Positions 33,001 through 42,527 of a stretch of 53,731 bases of DNA are shown piece by piece. How positions within the stretch are numbered: position 1 is the stretch's first letter; every line of letters begins with the position of its first letter. The notes under the pieces are model-generated. The model was not told the DNA's origin, ran no database searches, and saw only the letters and a list, made by a program, of their open reading frames with translations. A program made the position numbers and the translations under genes. The DNA comes from Acrasis kona (lineage: Eukaryota > Heterolobosea > Eutetramitea > Acrasida > Acrasidae): positions 1 to 53,731 of the forward strand of contig JAOPGA020000749.1 of NCBI GenBank assembly GCA_026419775.2. The letters run 5' to 3'.

Positions 33001-33190
33001 CATCATGATAAATTTAATTATTTGCATCAGAAAAAATAGAGTAAAGAGGGTTGAGGATGAGTTGTCTCTTCAAATGCATGATGACTTGTTGGCCAAAGAA
33101 TTTATGACACACATGTCCCCTGAGGAGAGTGAAGTTTTGGGAACCATGGTAGATATGAATAGTGAATATGATGAAATGAAGAAAACATAA
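30012..33190 (+). CDS. Large Cys-rich (TNFR/GCC2-like) three-TM surface protein
   Basis: Four exons: 30012-30111, 30165-30351, 30391-30491, 30534-33190 (1014 aa in this model). The first intron is uncertain: the donor could lie at 30112 (53-nt intron) or 30142 (23 nt, which would keep two more cysteines). The rest is secure (39 and 42 nt). A signal peptide (MSSTRVLMFISVMAFIIIIS) precedes a beta-rich region. About residues 419-573 hold six or more CP.GT..-type modules (CPMGTWSSYGSQSACNNC, CPLGTFNANNASVS). Three membrane spans follow at about 624, 686 and 925, with a second glycosylated ectodomain between the last two and a short cytosolic tail. Probable receptor or adhesion protein; ligand unknown. 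Confidence 0.8.
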
Positions 33191-33211
33191 GGTTGTGTAT
33201 AAATAAAGATT

Positions 33212-34183
33212 TTATTGCCCAATAGATTCGTCAATATTCAAAACTCGATGAAACAGAGTATCCAGTTCATCAAGACTTATTTCTGGTACACGAGGTAAAT
33301 AGTACGAGAATTCATTGAGTTTCTTGTACAACAACAAGAAGTACAACTCCAACAACCGATCACGGGGCACCACCGGATCTTGCTCCGTAGACTTTTTCTT
33401 TTCTTGAAGAAGATTCATCATCTTTTTGTAAATATCTAGGTGAGGCTGAGCAGCGTTCATGAGGCTAATGATTTCAAGATTCGGGAATGGCGTGTCATAA
33501 GGGATAATTCTTTTCTTATATTCAATTAATTTACCAGATTTGATTACTTTGACAATTTCAAACTGGTCTGGTGACAAATCAACAGTCTCTTTGTAGATTT
33601 TATGAACAAACAAGAGATGATGCATAATATAAAGATAAGCTTTGAGACGGATAGTAGTTCTGGGAGTAGTAGATTTGGCCTCGGTAGTGATGTATTTATT
33701 GAAATTAACTTTGATTATACCCATCATGCTGGAGCACAATGTGCGCCTAGAAGCATTTAATGTACATAGCTCATGTAATTTACTGTTAAAGTACTCATCT
33801 TTGTTGATGTATACTACTGGCGAGTTCAGCATGTGCATAATTGCTGGGTTGGTTTTTGAGAAGAGTAGTAGGGCGTGTTTAATGTCAAAAGCACTAATGT
33901 TTACTTCGACATTTACTTGTTCTGGTTGGTCCACCGCAACTACCGATGTAAGAAGATTCCTAGGAATATCAATGTAGTATGTCTTCTCGATAGTCTTTTG
34001 CTTCTCTTGAATGGTGATGTAGTAAATAGGTTTCCGTAAATAAATTACATGGACATCAAAGTCGCTATTCACACTCGCCCATCCATAACTTCTAGACCCT
34101 GCGTCTGCAGCGAATAATATTTGTATGTTGTATTCATCCTCCAGTTGCTTTAGCGCACCTGCAATGTATGGTTTGCAGTTCAT
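33212..34183 (-). CDS. RlaP/YcgL-type nucleotidyltransferase
   Basis: Single exon, 323 aa. The N-terminus has the polymerase-beta-superfamily signature AADAGSRSYGWASVNSDFDV (GSRSYG at 29-34; catalytic D41 and D43), followed by VHVIYLR. This is the pattern of the COG3541/PF10127 predicted nucleotidyltransferases, common in bacteria and phages and associated with RNA repair (RNA ligase-associated pathway). The C-terminal half is helical (LKAYLYIMHHLLF), as in the family. No targeting signal. Being intronless and of a mainly prokaryotic family, it could descend from lateral transfer; that is inference. The stop sits in AATAAA. Confidence 0.8.
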   Translation of the reverse strand: MNCKPYIAGALKQLEDEYNIQILFAADAGSRSYGWASVNSDFDVHVIYLRKPIYYITIQEKQKTIEKTYYIDIPRNLLTSVVAVDQPEQVNVEVNISAFDIKHALLLFSKTNPAIMHMLNSPVVYINKDEYFNSKLHELCTLNASRRTLCSSMMGIIKVNFNKYITTEAKSTTPRTTIRLKAYLYIMHHLLFVHKIYKETVDLSPDQFEIVKVIKSGKLIEYKKRIIPYDTPFPNLEIISLMNAAQPHLDIYKKMMNLLQEKKKSTEQDPVVPRDRLLELYFLLLYKKLNEFSYYLPRVPEISLDELDTLFHRVLNIDESIGQ

Positions 34184-34248
34184 TTTTGATTTAGTTGAGT
34201 TCCATTACAACTATTGTGTTTAAAGTTGTAATAGTGAATCGGGATCTG
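34184..34248. promoter_or_regulatory. Bidirectional gap, nucleotidyltransferase/helical orphan
   Basis: 65 bases between divergent starts. It contains the imperfect inverted pair ATTACAACTATTG / AGTTGTAATAG. Confidence 0.45.
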
Positions 34249-36109
34249 ATGCTCCAATCCATCGCCCGGTTTTTTGAACCACCCGAAACAAAGATACAAA
34301 GGGAGTTCGATGCTGCGATAGAACCTCTTGAGAAGCAAAGATGGCTGCACTTTAATTGGTCCTCGGTATTATTCTTGGAGGGTGACTTGGATCCTGTTTC
34401 ATGCATAAAAGAGGAACAGCTCGCGAATATTCTAAAACACAACGATTTGGAACCGATGCTCAATCAAATTCTAAGTTTGATGTTCGTTGCAGCAGACAGG
34501 TGTAGGGAAACTTCCTCGCCAAAGCCTCAACAATCGATACGGAATGGACTCGTTCTTGTTGTAAGTGATATTTAATAGCAAGCGATTTAACACTCTCAGG
34601 CTCTCATCCTAAAGCACTACCGCAAAACAATTGTTGAGAACAGCGCATCAGAGCCAGCATTTAAACCATTTTCTGACGATTTTATCAAATCAATAATACG
34701 GCTGTTGTTGATATCTGGGGATGAAAAGACATTTCACCATCCTGTAATCTTTACGTCAAATCAAATGCTCTCCCGCTTATTAAAAGATGCAATATATGGT
34801 CCGATTCTTATACGATTTATAAATACCGAGGAGAATAATACCTACTCCGCAGTCTTCTTGAGCATCTTTCCGCGATTGTTACTTTATGAATGTCAAGCTG
34901 GAATTAGAAACGTATTGTCCTATGTTTATGACGTCTTGTGGTCATTGTGTAGTTATAATAATCATGTTAATAAAATACAAGAAATGATCGCAAATCGTGA
35001 TCAGGAGCCAAAGTTATCAAATTTATTAGATTTGTTAATGTTGCACATTACACGACCAAATGAAGAAGGAGATATATTTGTTGAAGATGAGGAGGATGCT
35101 GCCAATGAAAAACACCCGGCGGATGTCACGTGGACTTCGAATACAAAATTCAACAACACCCTTAGTTATGTTAGTCTACAATTTCTTGTTAACATGTGTC
35201 TTTACAATAACACTTTCCGTAATTTACTTGTGAAAAGTCCAAAAAATGTCATCGTGTGCAAGTCCATTTTGTGCCTTGTCAGTCAACGATTGAGCAAGGA
35301 GGACGATTTGATGATTTTGGCAAAAACAATTTTATCAATCAAACTAATTTACATGTTGTTCATGAATACAAGTTTCCAGATGAAGGTTCTAAAAGATGTT
35401 TTTATAGAAAAGCAAGAAAGGGACTTTTTTGAAATTACATTGAACTCTAGTTTGCTGAGTCCAAAAACATCATCACCAGTCAGTATACAAAGTGTGGATG
35501 AAAACTACGAAATTAGCAGTCAGGAACTTGCGGTAAACCAAGGAAATATTTTCTCCTTCTGTACATGGTTGCATGTTGTTGTCTCGAATAATATCATAAA
35601 ACAATTCAATGACTTGAGTATACTGTCCTTTGTAGATGATAATATTACTACGGCATGTCTAAGAATGTTGCGAACTGTAATTGATGTCTATCCTGACATT
35701 TTCATTCGGGACATGAGATGTGTGAAAAACTTTTATGATGACTTTCTGACGACAATGTTAAATATTTTAAGGGCAAGTGTTGATCAGTGTATTGCTGGCA
35801 GTAATAAGGGTCAATCCGAGGCACATCATCGCTTCTTGTTGCTTAGAGAACATGCGGCTATTATTGTTCATATGTTTAGCTTCTTGCATGAAGCAAAGGG
35901 AACCAGTGGAAGAGACTAGAAAAGAGTTGGCAAAAATGCACCGACTTCTTATAAACGATGGTGAAAGTATTATTCAAAGAGCACTTGAAACTTTTCAACA
36001 AACAGTTGTAAGGCTTAACAATACTGAGAAGGAGATCAACAGCACACTTATTGATAACTTGACCCAATTATTAAAGTACATACAATATTGCAGGAACAAT
36101 AAAAGTTGA
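34249..36109 (+). CDS. Large alpha-helical protein of unknown function
   Basis: Exon 1 is 34249-34560; after a 39-nt intron exon 2 runs from 34600, about 605 aa in all. Almost every segment is amphipathic helix (FLSIFPRLLLYECQAGI, LSYVSLQFLVNMCLY, MILAKTILSIKLIYMLF), suggesting a HEAT/ARM-like solenoid. At about 35900 the frame changes: the first frame stops at 35919 (FLHEAKGTSGRD) while the next continues (EPVEETRKELAKMHRLL) to 36109. Either a very short 28-nt intron (35866-35893) or loss of one G from the GGG at 35898-35900 would connect them. No family recognised; Dymeclin-like folds were considered without proof. Confidence 0.68.
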
Positions 36110-36237
36110 CTTTACAAAATTTATTTGTTTACATTGAAACTCTGCACATGATCATCTTTCAACTCCATCGGTAGAACAAATACCACACTCCAAATAATAG
36201 GACAAGATTGCGACCAACTACTCAAGAGACGTACTTG

Positions 36238-37415
36238 CTAAATTTGATTATTGTTTTGTTGTGGACCATCAGCATGATTGGAAATCATTTTTTGGTACAA
36301 GGATAGGTTCATCTTGAGAATACTTTGTTTTTTTGTTTGGTGTTCAGTGTTGTTTCGAAGTTGTTTGTTGACCAGACCTAATGTGAGTTCTTGTTCTTTA
36401 TTTTGAAGCGAAACTCTTCCATCCTTGACAAGAAACGAAAGATTGAAAATGTTTTCAATTGTTTTTGTAAATGATTGTCTGTCGACTACACAGCCTAAAA
36501 AACTCTTGTCTGCATTTGATGTTTTTATGGTCTTTGAAACATTTTTGAATAGTGCTTCTAATGAACGAGTAGTAGGGTCGTCGGTGATTTGTTGATCTTT
36601 GATCTATAATGGGTTACGAATGTCGAGTACATTAAATTACGTTACACTTTCTGGTTGCACCATAGTAGCAGTATTTGTGGTACTTTTGCGGACAGCTTTC
36701 CGTCTTGTCTTCTTCACTACATCAATATGCACAGCTCCATTCATAAAGTTTGGAGTGTTGGTTCTGCAGAATTTATTAATTACATCTTTCCCAAGCGCTA
36801 ACCAATCGAACTGTTCCTCTCCATCCTTTTTGTACTTCAGGTATAGTAAATTAATAAATTTTTTTGGATCGACTACATCCTCTTGATGAATTTTCTGACA
36901 TTGCATGACTGATAGCTGGCTTGCCATTGTCAACCACTGTGCATCTAAATGTTTTGTAAGGACAATGTTAAATTTTAATTTACCTAAGACTCCTTCTCTG
37001 GCGCGGCGGACGTTTTGAAATAACTTGTTGCCCTTCTTCATTTTAATTAATAGTTGTTCCTCTCCTGGCTCAGTTAATGTTGCATCCATTCTTCGAGTTA
37101 ACTTAAGAATCTTCCCCCTTAGTTGCCTTCTAGAATCATCATCATCGCTTTTGTGCTTGGCATCTCCAAGATGTTGTTGGCGATTCGAAACATTGCTGAC
37201 GTTGTTTCGTTGAAGGCTATTCTCATCCACTGAGGTTTGGGACAGCTCTTCTTCCTCTAAATCACTCTCCTAAGTCTTGGTAAGAGAAGCTGTTACTGTA
37301 TTAATACCTCGTGTTGAGTACGTGCCTCCACAACCATTGGATGATTTGATTGCCCATGATTTCTGTCGTTAATATAATGAAGTCCAGTTCTTGTATTAGG
37401 TAGAAGTTGTTGCAT
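36238..37415 (-). CDS. NSE4: NSE4, kleisin subunit of the SMC5/6 complex
   Basis: Three exons (37308-37415, 36646-37269, 36238-36603; introns 38 and 42 nt) give 365 aa. The middle exon has the kleisin N-terminal helix region (MKKGNKLFQNVRRAREGVL, LKFNIVLTKHLDAQWLTMAS) and the NSE4 signature FDWLALGKDV, FMNGAV, then KTRRKAVRKS...VQPESV. The last exon carries the C-terminal winged helix (TKTIENIFNLSFLVKDGRVS). NSE4 bridges the SMC5 and SMC6 heads with NSE1 and NSE3 for DNA repair and replication-stress responses. An acidic patch (SDLEEEELSQ) follows the first intron. Confidence 0.92.
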
Positions 37416-37452
37416 AATGGCAACCAACTAGAAAACCCAATTATTACAATAA
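37416..37452. promoter_or_regulatory. Bidirectional gap, NSE4/secreted hydrolase
   Basis: 37 bases between divergent start codons; AT-rich, no GTTGAC. Confidence 0.5.
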
Positions 37453-40281
37453 ATGAAACTCTCCCTTCAAGTTTTGATACTTTTGATCATCCCATCATTG
37501 CTCTGCTCAAGGTGGATCAACGATCGCACTCCTCAGAATTTCAACTTTTATGATATACCCCCCATTACCCCAAGAGACAACGACATCAAACCAGGGTTTA
37601 GAAATGCTGAAGGTGAAGATTTACCCACATTACCATCAACATATCACGTAATTGGGCCATTTCCAGCTGGAGTGAGAGAACAAGGTGGAGATGTATTAGA
37701 GGCTTTTGGAGGAGTGGCAGAGGTGTACAAACAATATTTGAAGAATAGTAGCGACTTGATCACTTATCCGTCAGAATTAGCAGACGGAGGAGAGGTTAGA
37801 TGGAAGAGTGTGTCATCTACTGGTGGAAATGTTGCAATTACCTACGAAGAAAAGGACGGAGTTAGGTGGCAAAAGTTAACAGAAAGTTTTGGACCATCAG
37901 TCATTTATTTTTCAGGGTGGGCAGTCGGTAACATCACAACCAAAGTTTCAGGTGAATTCCTATTTTCGTGCATTGGATGTGGAGGATTCTACCTCAACAA
38001 TAAATTCGTCAGAGCCGACCCTTATCGCACAAATCAATACTGGTCCCTTATTCAACTCTCTGCAGGAACAACATACACCATCTACATACCCATCAAAGGA
38101 TACTCACAATCCAACTTCCAAATAGGACTCTGCCGCGTTACATTTTTCGACAACACCAACGACGAGATCACAAGCACACCAGGAGGAATCCAACCAGGTG
38201 GCTACTTTTCAACAAGCAACAAACAAAAGTTATCAGGCAGCTACATTTCAATACCACTACTCAACAAATCGAACAAAACTTTTAAAAACTTTCAATCAAG
38301 AATCATCTACGCTGACGGATCTCAATCTCCAACAAGAGTACTCTTCGAGCCCAGAATCGAACCAAAACATTTTCAAACAATCATCATCCACCTCGGAGAA
38401 TACATCAACTCCGAATCGTTCAAAATCGAACTAGAAGCAAACAATCTCTCACAGCCCTACTCCATCAATGTAACATTACCATTAATCAAAGAATCCGATC
38501 CCATCCGTTTCTCATTCCTCGACGCCGACAATAGCGTCCAATACGCAATCGCGCTACGTCCTCTTCAAAAATGCACATCGCTACCGCTCGCTCGGTGTCC
38601 AATCATCGTCACCACCCATGGCGCCGGTTCCATTCCAGAATGGTTGCTTCCACATTATCCAAGACAACAACACGCGTGGGTATTATCCAGCGAAGGAAGA
38701 GGTGCTTATGCATATGATTGGTCAGGTCCACAATTCATCAACGCAGCGACCAGTCTAACCGCACTGTCGCATCTAACGCGCACGTTATATCCTGATCAGC
38801 TGATCAACAAGGAACGCATTCTATTCACCGGTCACTCGATGGGTGGTCATGGATGCTTCGTCACAACCACTCACTTGTCTGATTACGCCGTTGCAGGGGC
38901 ATGTGCAGCTGGTTGGATTCGATTCGAAAACTATCTTCCCTTCTACACTCGAACCAGTTACTCCTTCGCGGACAATCAACTCAGATCCATACTCGAGAGC
39001 GCCATCGGAGATACCAGTCCAGATCTCTATCTAGAGAATAGCAAATCCATACCGTTGATGGTGAGAACGGGTGGAGATGACGAGGATGTGAACCCTTATC
39101 ACTCTAGACGCATGGCTCGCATCAACGATCAACTCCACGCGCGATCCAATACCACCTACGTGAGCGAAATACCTCACAAGGGTCACTGGTTCGATGAAAT
39201 TGTCGCCGGCGACGTCATGCAGGATTTCTTCACGAAACACGCTGGAGCATCATCAGCAGTACGACCGAAAACACCAATTGATTTCGCTGTTCAGACCATG
39301 ACGCCTTCGCGTTTCGCTGGTCGCGGCGGCATCAGAATCCTTCAATCCGTTATTCCTTATCGTCTATCAAAGATGAAAATCAAAAGAAGCGACGATGATC
39401 ATCAATGGACCATCAAGACGCTCAACGTGAAGAGATTTGGATTCTACGAATACGACGATCGGAGAGAGCGCATCGGTGTGCCTAAGCGACTGGTGATTGA
39501 TGGAGATGTGGTGGATCGGGGTGTTATTGGTTACTTGCCTCATTACATGTTGTGTTTGAATAAGGTTTGGTCCAAATGTGATGACGATGATTGGTATCAA
39601 TCAAAACAAAGATCTCCCAGTACTTATGGACCATTGGTACAAATACTGGATGGAGCTCTTGTGGTGGTGTATGGTACTCTTGGTTCGGCAGATGAACGTA
39701 GGGTGTTATCGGAGCATGCTCATTTGATAAGCGAGAAATTGGCACAACAGGGCAGACACTCGGTGACGGTGATACCTGATGTGGAATACTCTGGTAGTTA
39801 TTTTGAACATGAAAAGTATAATGTGATTTTGCTTGGTGGCGCACGTCTTAATAAAATCTCTCGTGATCAAGTCGGTAATTTGCCGGTCGTGTTTGAAACG
39901 AATGGTTATGGCGTTGGTCCGTATCGATTCGAAGGTGCTGGTGTTGGCGTTGTGTTCTTGTCTAGATTCTTGAACAATAATGTCAATATTTCTTCTCATC
40001 GCATTCCTTTTTATTTTGAAAAGTTAAACGTAGAAAAGAGTCATGCTTTGGCTGTTGTGGTTGATGGTCTCGACGATCAAGGTTTTAGGTTGGCATTTGG
40101 TCTGTTGCCACTTGGATCTGGATTGACCGTGCCTGACTTTGCAGTCGTGACGCCGGATTTTAAATGGAAGAGTTATGGAGGACTGGCGGCCGCTGGTTAT
40201 TGGGGCAATGATTGGGAGTTTGACGAGAGGAGCTCCTACGTAGACACGACGTATGTTAGTAAGATTGTGAGATTACAATAA
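37453..40281 (+). CDS. Large secreted alpha/beta-hydrolase (peptidase/esterase)
   Basis: Single exon, 942 aa. A signal peptide (MKLSLQVLILLIIPSLLCS) is followed by a beta-rich N-terminal half with several N-glycosylation sites (NKSNKTF, NNLSQPY). The hydrolase core has GHSMGG (nucleophile S462), a VRTGGDDEDV loop likely bearing the acid (about 540) and HKGHW (His, 575 or 578), in the order expected for S9-like peptidases and PHB-depolymerase-like esterases. A further ~350 residues of mostly beta sequence follow. No TM or anchor, so it is probably secreted or lysosomal. Substrate cannot be told. The stop lies within AATAAA, 17 bases from the convergent esterase stop. Confidence 0.83.
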   Translation: MKLSLQVLILLIIPSLLCSRWINDRTPQNFNFYDIPPITPRDNDIKPGFRNAEGEDLPTLPSTYHVIGPFPAGVREQGGDVLEAFGGVAEVYKQYLKNSSDLITYPSELADGGEVRWKSVSSTGGNVAITYEEKDGVRWQKLTESFGPSVIYFSGWAVGNITTKVSGEFLFSCIGCGGFYLNNKFVRADPYRTNQYWSLIQLSAGTTYTIYIPIKGYSQSNFQIGLCRVTFFDNTNDEITSTPGGIQPGGYFSTSNKQKLSGSYISIPLLNKSNKTFKNFQSRIIYADGSQSPTRVLFEPRIEPKHFQTIIIHLGEYINSESFKIELEANNLSQPYSINVTLPLIKESDPIRFSFLDADNSVQYAIALRPLQKCTSLPLARCPIIVTTHGAGSIPEWLLPHYPRQQHAWVLSSEGRGAYAYDWSGPQFINAATSLTALSHLTRTLYPDQLINKERILFTGHSMGGHGCFVTTTHLSDYAVAGACAAGWIRFENYLPFYTRTSYSFADNQLRSILESAIGDTSPDLYLENSKSIPLMVRTGGDDEDVNPYHSRRMARINDQLHARSNTTYVSEIPHKGHWFDEIVAGDVMQDFFTKHAGASSAVRPKTPIDFAVQTMTPSRFAGRGGIRILQSVIPYRLSKMKIKRSDDDHQWTIKTLNVKRFGFYEYDDRRERIGVPKRLVIDGDVVDRGVIGYLPHYMLCLNKVWSKCDDDDWYQSKQRSPSTYGPLVQILDGALVVVYGTLGSADERRVLSEHAHLISEKLAQQGRHSVTVIPDVEYSGSYFEHEKYNVILLGGARLNKISRDQVGNLPVVFETNGYGVGPYRFEGAGVGVVFLSRFLNNNVNISSHRIPFYFEKLNVEKSHALAVVVDGLDDQGFRLAFGLLPLGSGLTVPDFAVVTPDFKWKSYGGLAAAGYWGNDWEFDERSSYVDTTYVSKIVRLQ

Positions 40282-40298
40282 AGAATTATTTATAATAT

Positions 40299-41780
40299 CT
40301 ACACGTAATAGGAGGAACCCTCCCATAAGGCTCTTAATGTACCATTAATGTCGTGAACGACGGTGTCTTGATCATTAAAGACATACGCCTCCCTACTGTT
40401 TGTGTTGTATTGCGGCCACTTTGCTCCAGGATTACCTGACCGTGCAAACGTGATCCACGCACCCTGCATTCTTTGATTTAGTCCTTGTACGCTCTTTGGG
40501 TTGCTTAAAAGGTAAAGAGCTTTCATGGGCCCCGAAAAGTTACTAAACACAAAAGGCAGCTCCATCGCATGAGTTGCTTTCAGTCCCAGTACTCTTTGAA
40601 CGGTGGAAACAAAATCATATCGATACAAGAATGTTGGACCGTGCAGACTATGAGCCTCTGCAAACTTCAATATGGGAATGTTAAAGGTTATATCAGCAGC
40701 AAAGCGCCTCAGGTACTCGCCATTCTTATATTCGGATTGGTAGCATGACATTATTTTATTCTTGTCTAGATGATTATTGGTTTGGAAGAATGCATCTACT
40801 TGTGGAATGGTGCTGGCCAAGCAGTTTTTACCTGGCCTGATGCCAAGCAGAGAGAAGAAATTTGCTTCGTCTTTATTAAAACCAATAATCAGAGGAACGC
40901 CCTCGCTTGATCCTTTCCGGATTGCATCGATTGGATGTTCGGGCAGAACGTCGCCATCGACCTCAGGACAAAATATTAATATGCCAGGCATTTTGTAACA
41001 CATGTCAAAATAAAAGTCAACAGAGGCGTCAACAAGCTTTTTAGTATCCATGGTCACAATGTCTTGTACATTTTCAGTCTTTAAATAATTTTCTACAAAA
41101 TCTCTCGTTGTTGATGTGGCCCAATTCCTTTTGAGCACACAGTCTATTATGCCGCTCTGTGAGATTGCCTTGTGGAAGAGTCCTTTTGCTGATGGTACGG
41201 CCATAAGAGTGGATACCGAGCCACCTCCCGCACTCTCTCCAAAAATTGTAATGTTGTCCGGATCGCCTCCAAATGCATCAATGTTTTCTTTGACCCACTT
41301 GAGGGCTGCCACCTGATCTCTTAACCCGCAGTTGCTGTCGAATCTGTTTTGTGCTTCTGGTAGGTTGTCAAAATGTAGATAGCCTAGAGCACCAAGCCTG
41401 TAGTTTATTGTAACCACCACCACGTCCTGCTTGTAGGCCATTCCACTACCATCGTAGAAGTTTTGTGACCCACTACCAGCTATATAGGCCCCTCCATGAA
41501 TAAAAAACATGACAGGTCTTTTTCCATCTATGGATTTCGACCATATGTTTAGAAATAAACAATCTTCGTTTGTGTGAAGGATTGGACCAATGGCCTGTGG
41601 TGATTGTGAGCCATATTTAAAAGCATTAATTATTCCCTCCCATGGTTCCACTGGAACAGGGGCTCTAAAACGTAGATCCCCAACTGGTGGTTTTGCATAT
41701 CTTATGCCTTTCCATTTGTATATACCTGGCTTTCCATACAGCCCATTAATTTTACCAAGCCTTGTTGTGGCAATGCTCAT
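40299..41780 (-). CDS. Type-B carboxylesterase
   Basis: Single exon, 493 aa, with the full type-B fold: GIRYAKPPVGDLRF, EDCLFLNIW, the oxyanion-hole FFIHGGAYI, nucleophile elbow FGESAGGGSV (S183), a DEANFFS segment with the acid, and THAMELPFVF bearing the His. There is no signal peptide, unlike animal cholinesterases, and overall it looks like the bacterial pnbA/para-nitrobenzyl esterase group. It hydrolyses carboxylic esters, probably in the cytosol. Confidence 0.95.
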   Translation of the reverse strand: MSIATTRLGKINGLYGKPGIYKWKGIRYAKPPVGDLRFRAPVPVEPWEGIINAFKYGSQSPQAIGPILHTNEDCLFLNIWSKSIDGKRPVMFFIHGGAYIAGSGSQNFYDGSGMAYKQDVVVVTINYRLGALGYLHFDNLPEAQNRFDSNCGLRDQVAALKWVKENIDAFGGDPDNITIFGESAGGGSVSTLMAVPSAKGLFHKAISQSGIIDCVLKRNWATSTTRDFVENYLKTENVQDIVTMDTKKLVDASVDFYFDMCYKMPGILIFCPEVDGDVLPEHPIDAIRKGSSEGVPLIIGFNKDEANFFSLLGIRPGKNCLASTIPQVDAFFQTNNHLDKNKIMSCYQSEYKNGEYLRRFAADITFNIPILKFAEAHSLHGPTFLYRYDFVSTVQRVLGLKATHAMELPFVFSNFSGPMKALYLLSNPKSVQGLNQRMQGAWITFARSGNPGAKWPQYNTNSREAYVFNDQDTVVHDINGTLRALWEGSSYYV

Positions 41781-41924
41781 TTTTATTCGTTGTGGAATCG
41801 TTCTATTCTTGTTTGGAATTTATAGTTGAGGCGGGCATCGGGTGCGGAATGCCCGGTTGATACCGTACGTATTCCACTTACAATTGTCGGAATGGAATAC
41901 ATATCAGACTGAAACCAATAGACC
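41781..41924. other. Upstream region of carboxylesterase with GC-rich stem-loop
   Basis: A perfect 7-bp stem (CGGGCAT 41832-41838, ATGCCCG 41849-41855) with a 10-nt loop stands out in AT-rich surroundings. It is immediately followed by CGGTTGATACCG, a second small hairpin. It may lie in the 5' UTR or promoter of the esterase. Confidence 0.4.
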
Positions 41925-42306
41925 ATGAACACAAGGTCCATTCAAGAGAACAGAAGAAAGAGATTTAAGGATGCAGATTTAAGATTTTAGAACAACCTCC
42001 TACAATTCTAGTATGTTTTAATACAGAAACCTGGTTACTTGCAGTATGCGGTGTGAGACTTGAGTATTTACCCATCAACACCCTGAATGCACGAAAGATA
42101 AAAGAGAGGTATTAATGATTTAGGTGCAAGTTTAGTGCCTAACAACGGTCCAATTGCTATAGACTTCAAGACAGACTCATTCATCAAGCAAAGCATACCA
42201 CAGCGTGCTGCACAAATGATTGATTCTTATAAGAGCAACCGCACCTTGGGCTCATGGTTTTAGAGATTTGGGAATTCCGACCGACTTCTTTAACTTTGAC
42301 GCGTAA
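41925..42306 (+). pseudogene. Decayed protein-coding gene
   Basis: Four coding-looking pieces lie in order on one strand but in changing frames: MNTRSIQENRRKRFKDADLR; PPTILVCFNTETWLLAVCGV leading to NTLNARKIKERY; INDLGASLVPNNGPIAIDFK leading to SNRTLGSWF; and RDLGIPTDFFNFDA with its stop at 42304. The breaks fall partly at homopolymers, and no set of local-type introns reconciles all of them. At least three disruptions within 380 bases argue for a dead host gene rather than a sequencing slip. Family not recognised. Confidence 0.45.
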
Positions 42307-42527
42307 GGGAAGACATTAATATATCAACAGTTTTTCAATCGCAAATAAACATGCCGAAATTATTTTCAAAATCTTGTTTTGGCATCGGCATCCCTTACTG
42401 TGATGGAACTGGGCTGGTGTGATAGACCCCTAAATCTTTAAGATACCACTGTGAACATGAGTTGATTTTATATTAAAGTAAACTTACGTGGGCAGACATC
42501 TTTTCTACATCATTACAAAAATCTAAA
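42307..42527. other. Upstream region of OGFOD2-like gene
   Basis: Contains an inverted pair ATGCCGA / TCGGCAT (about 42351 and 42382) around an AT-rich loop. No frame seen. Confidence 0.35.

Noticed and set aside
39367-39999. Overlapping minus-strand frames within the secreted hydrolase
   Set aside because: Antisense shadows of a clear signal-peptide hydrolase; no motifs.
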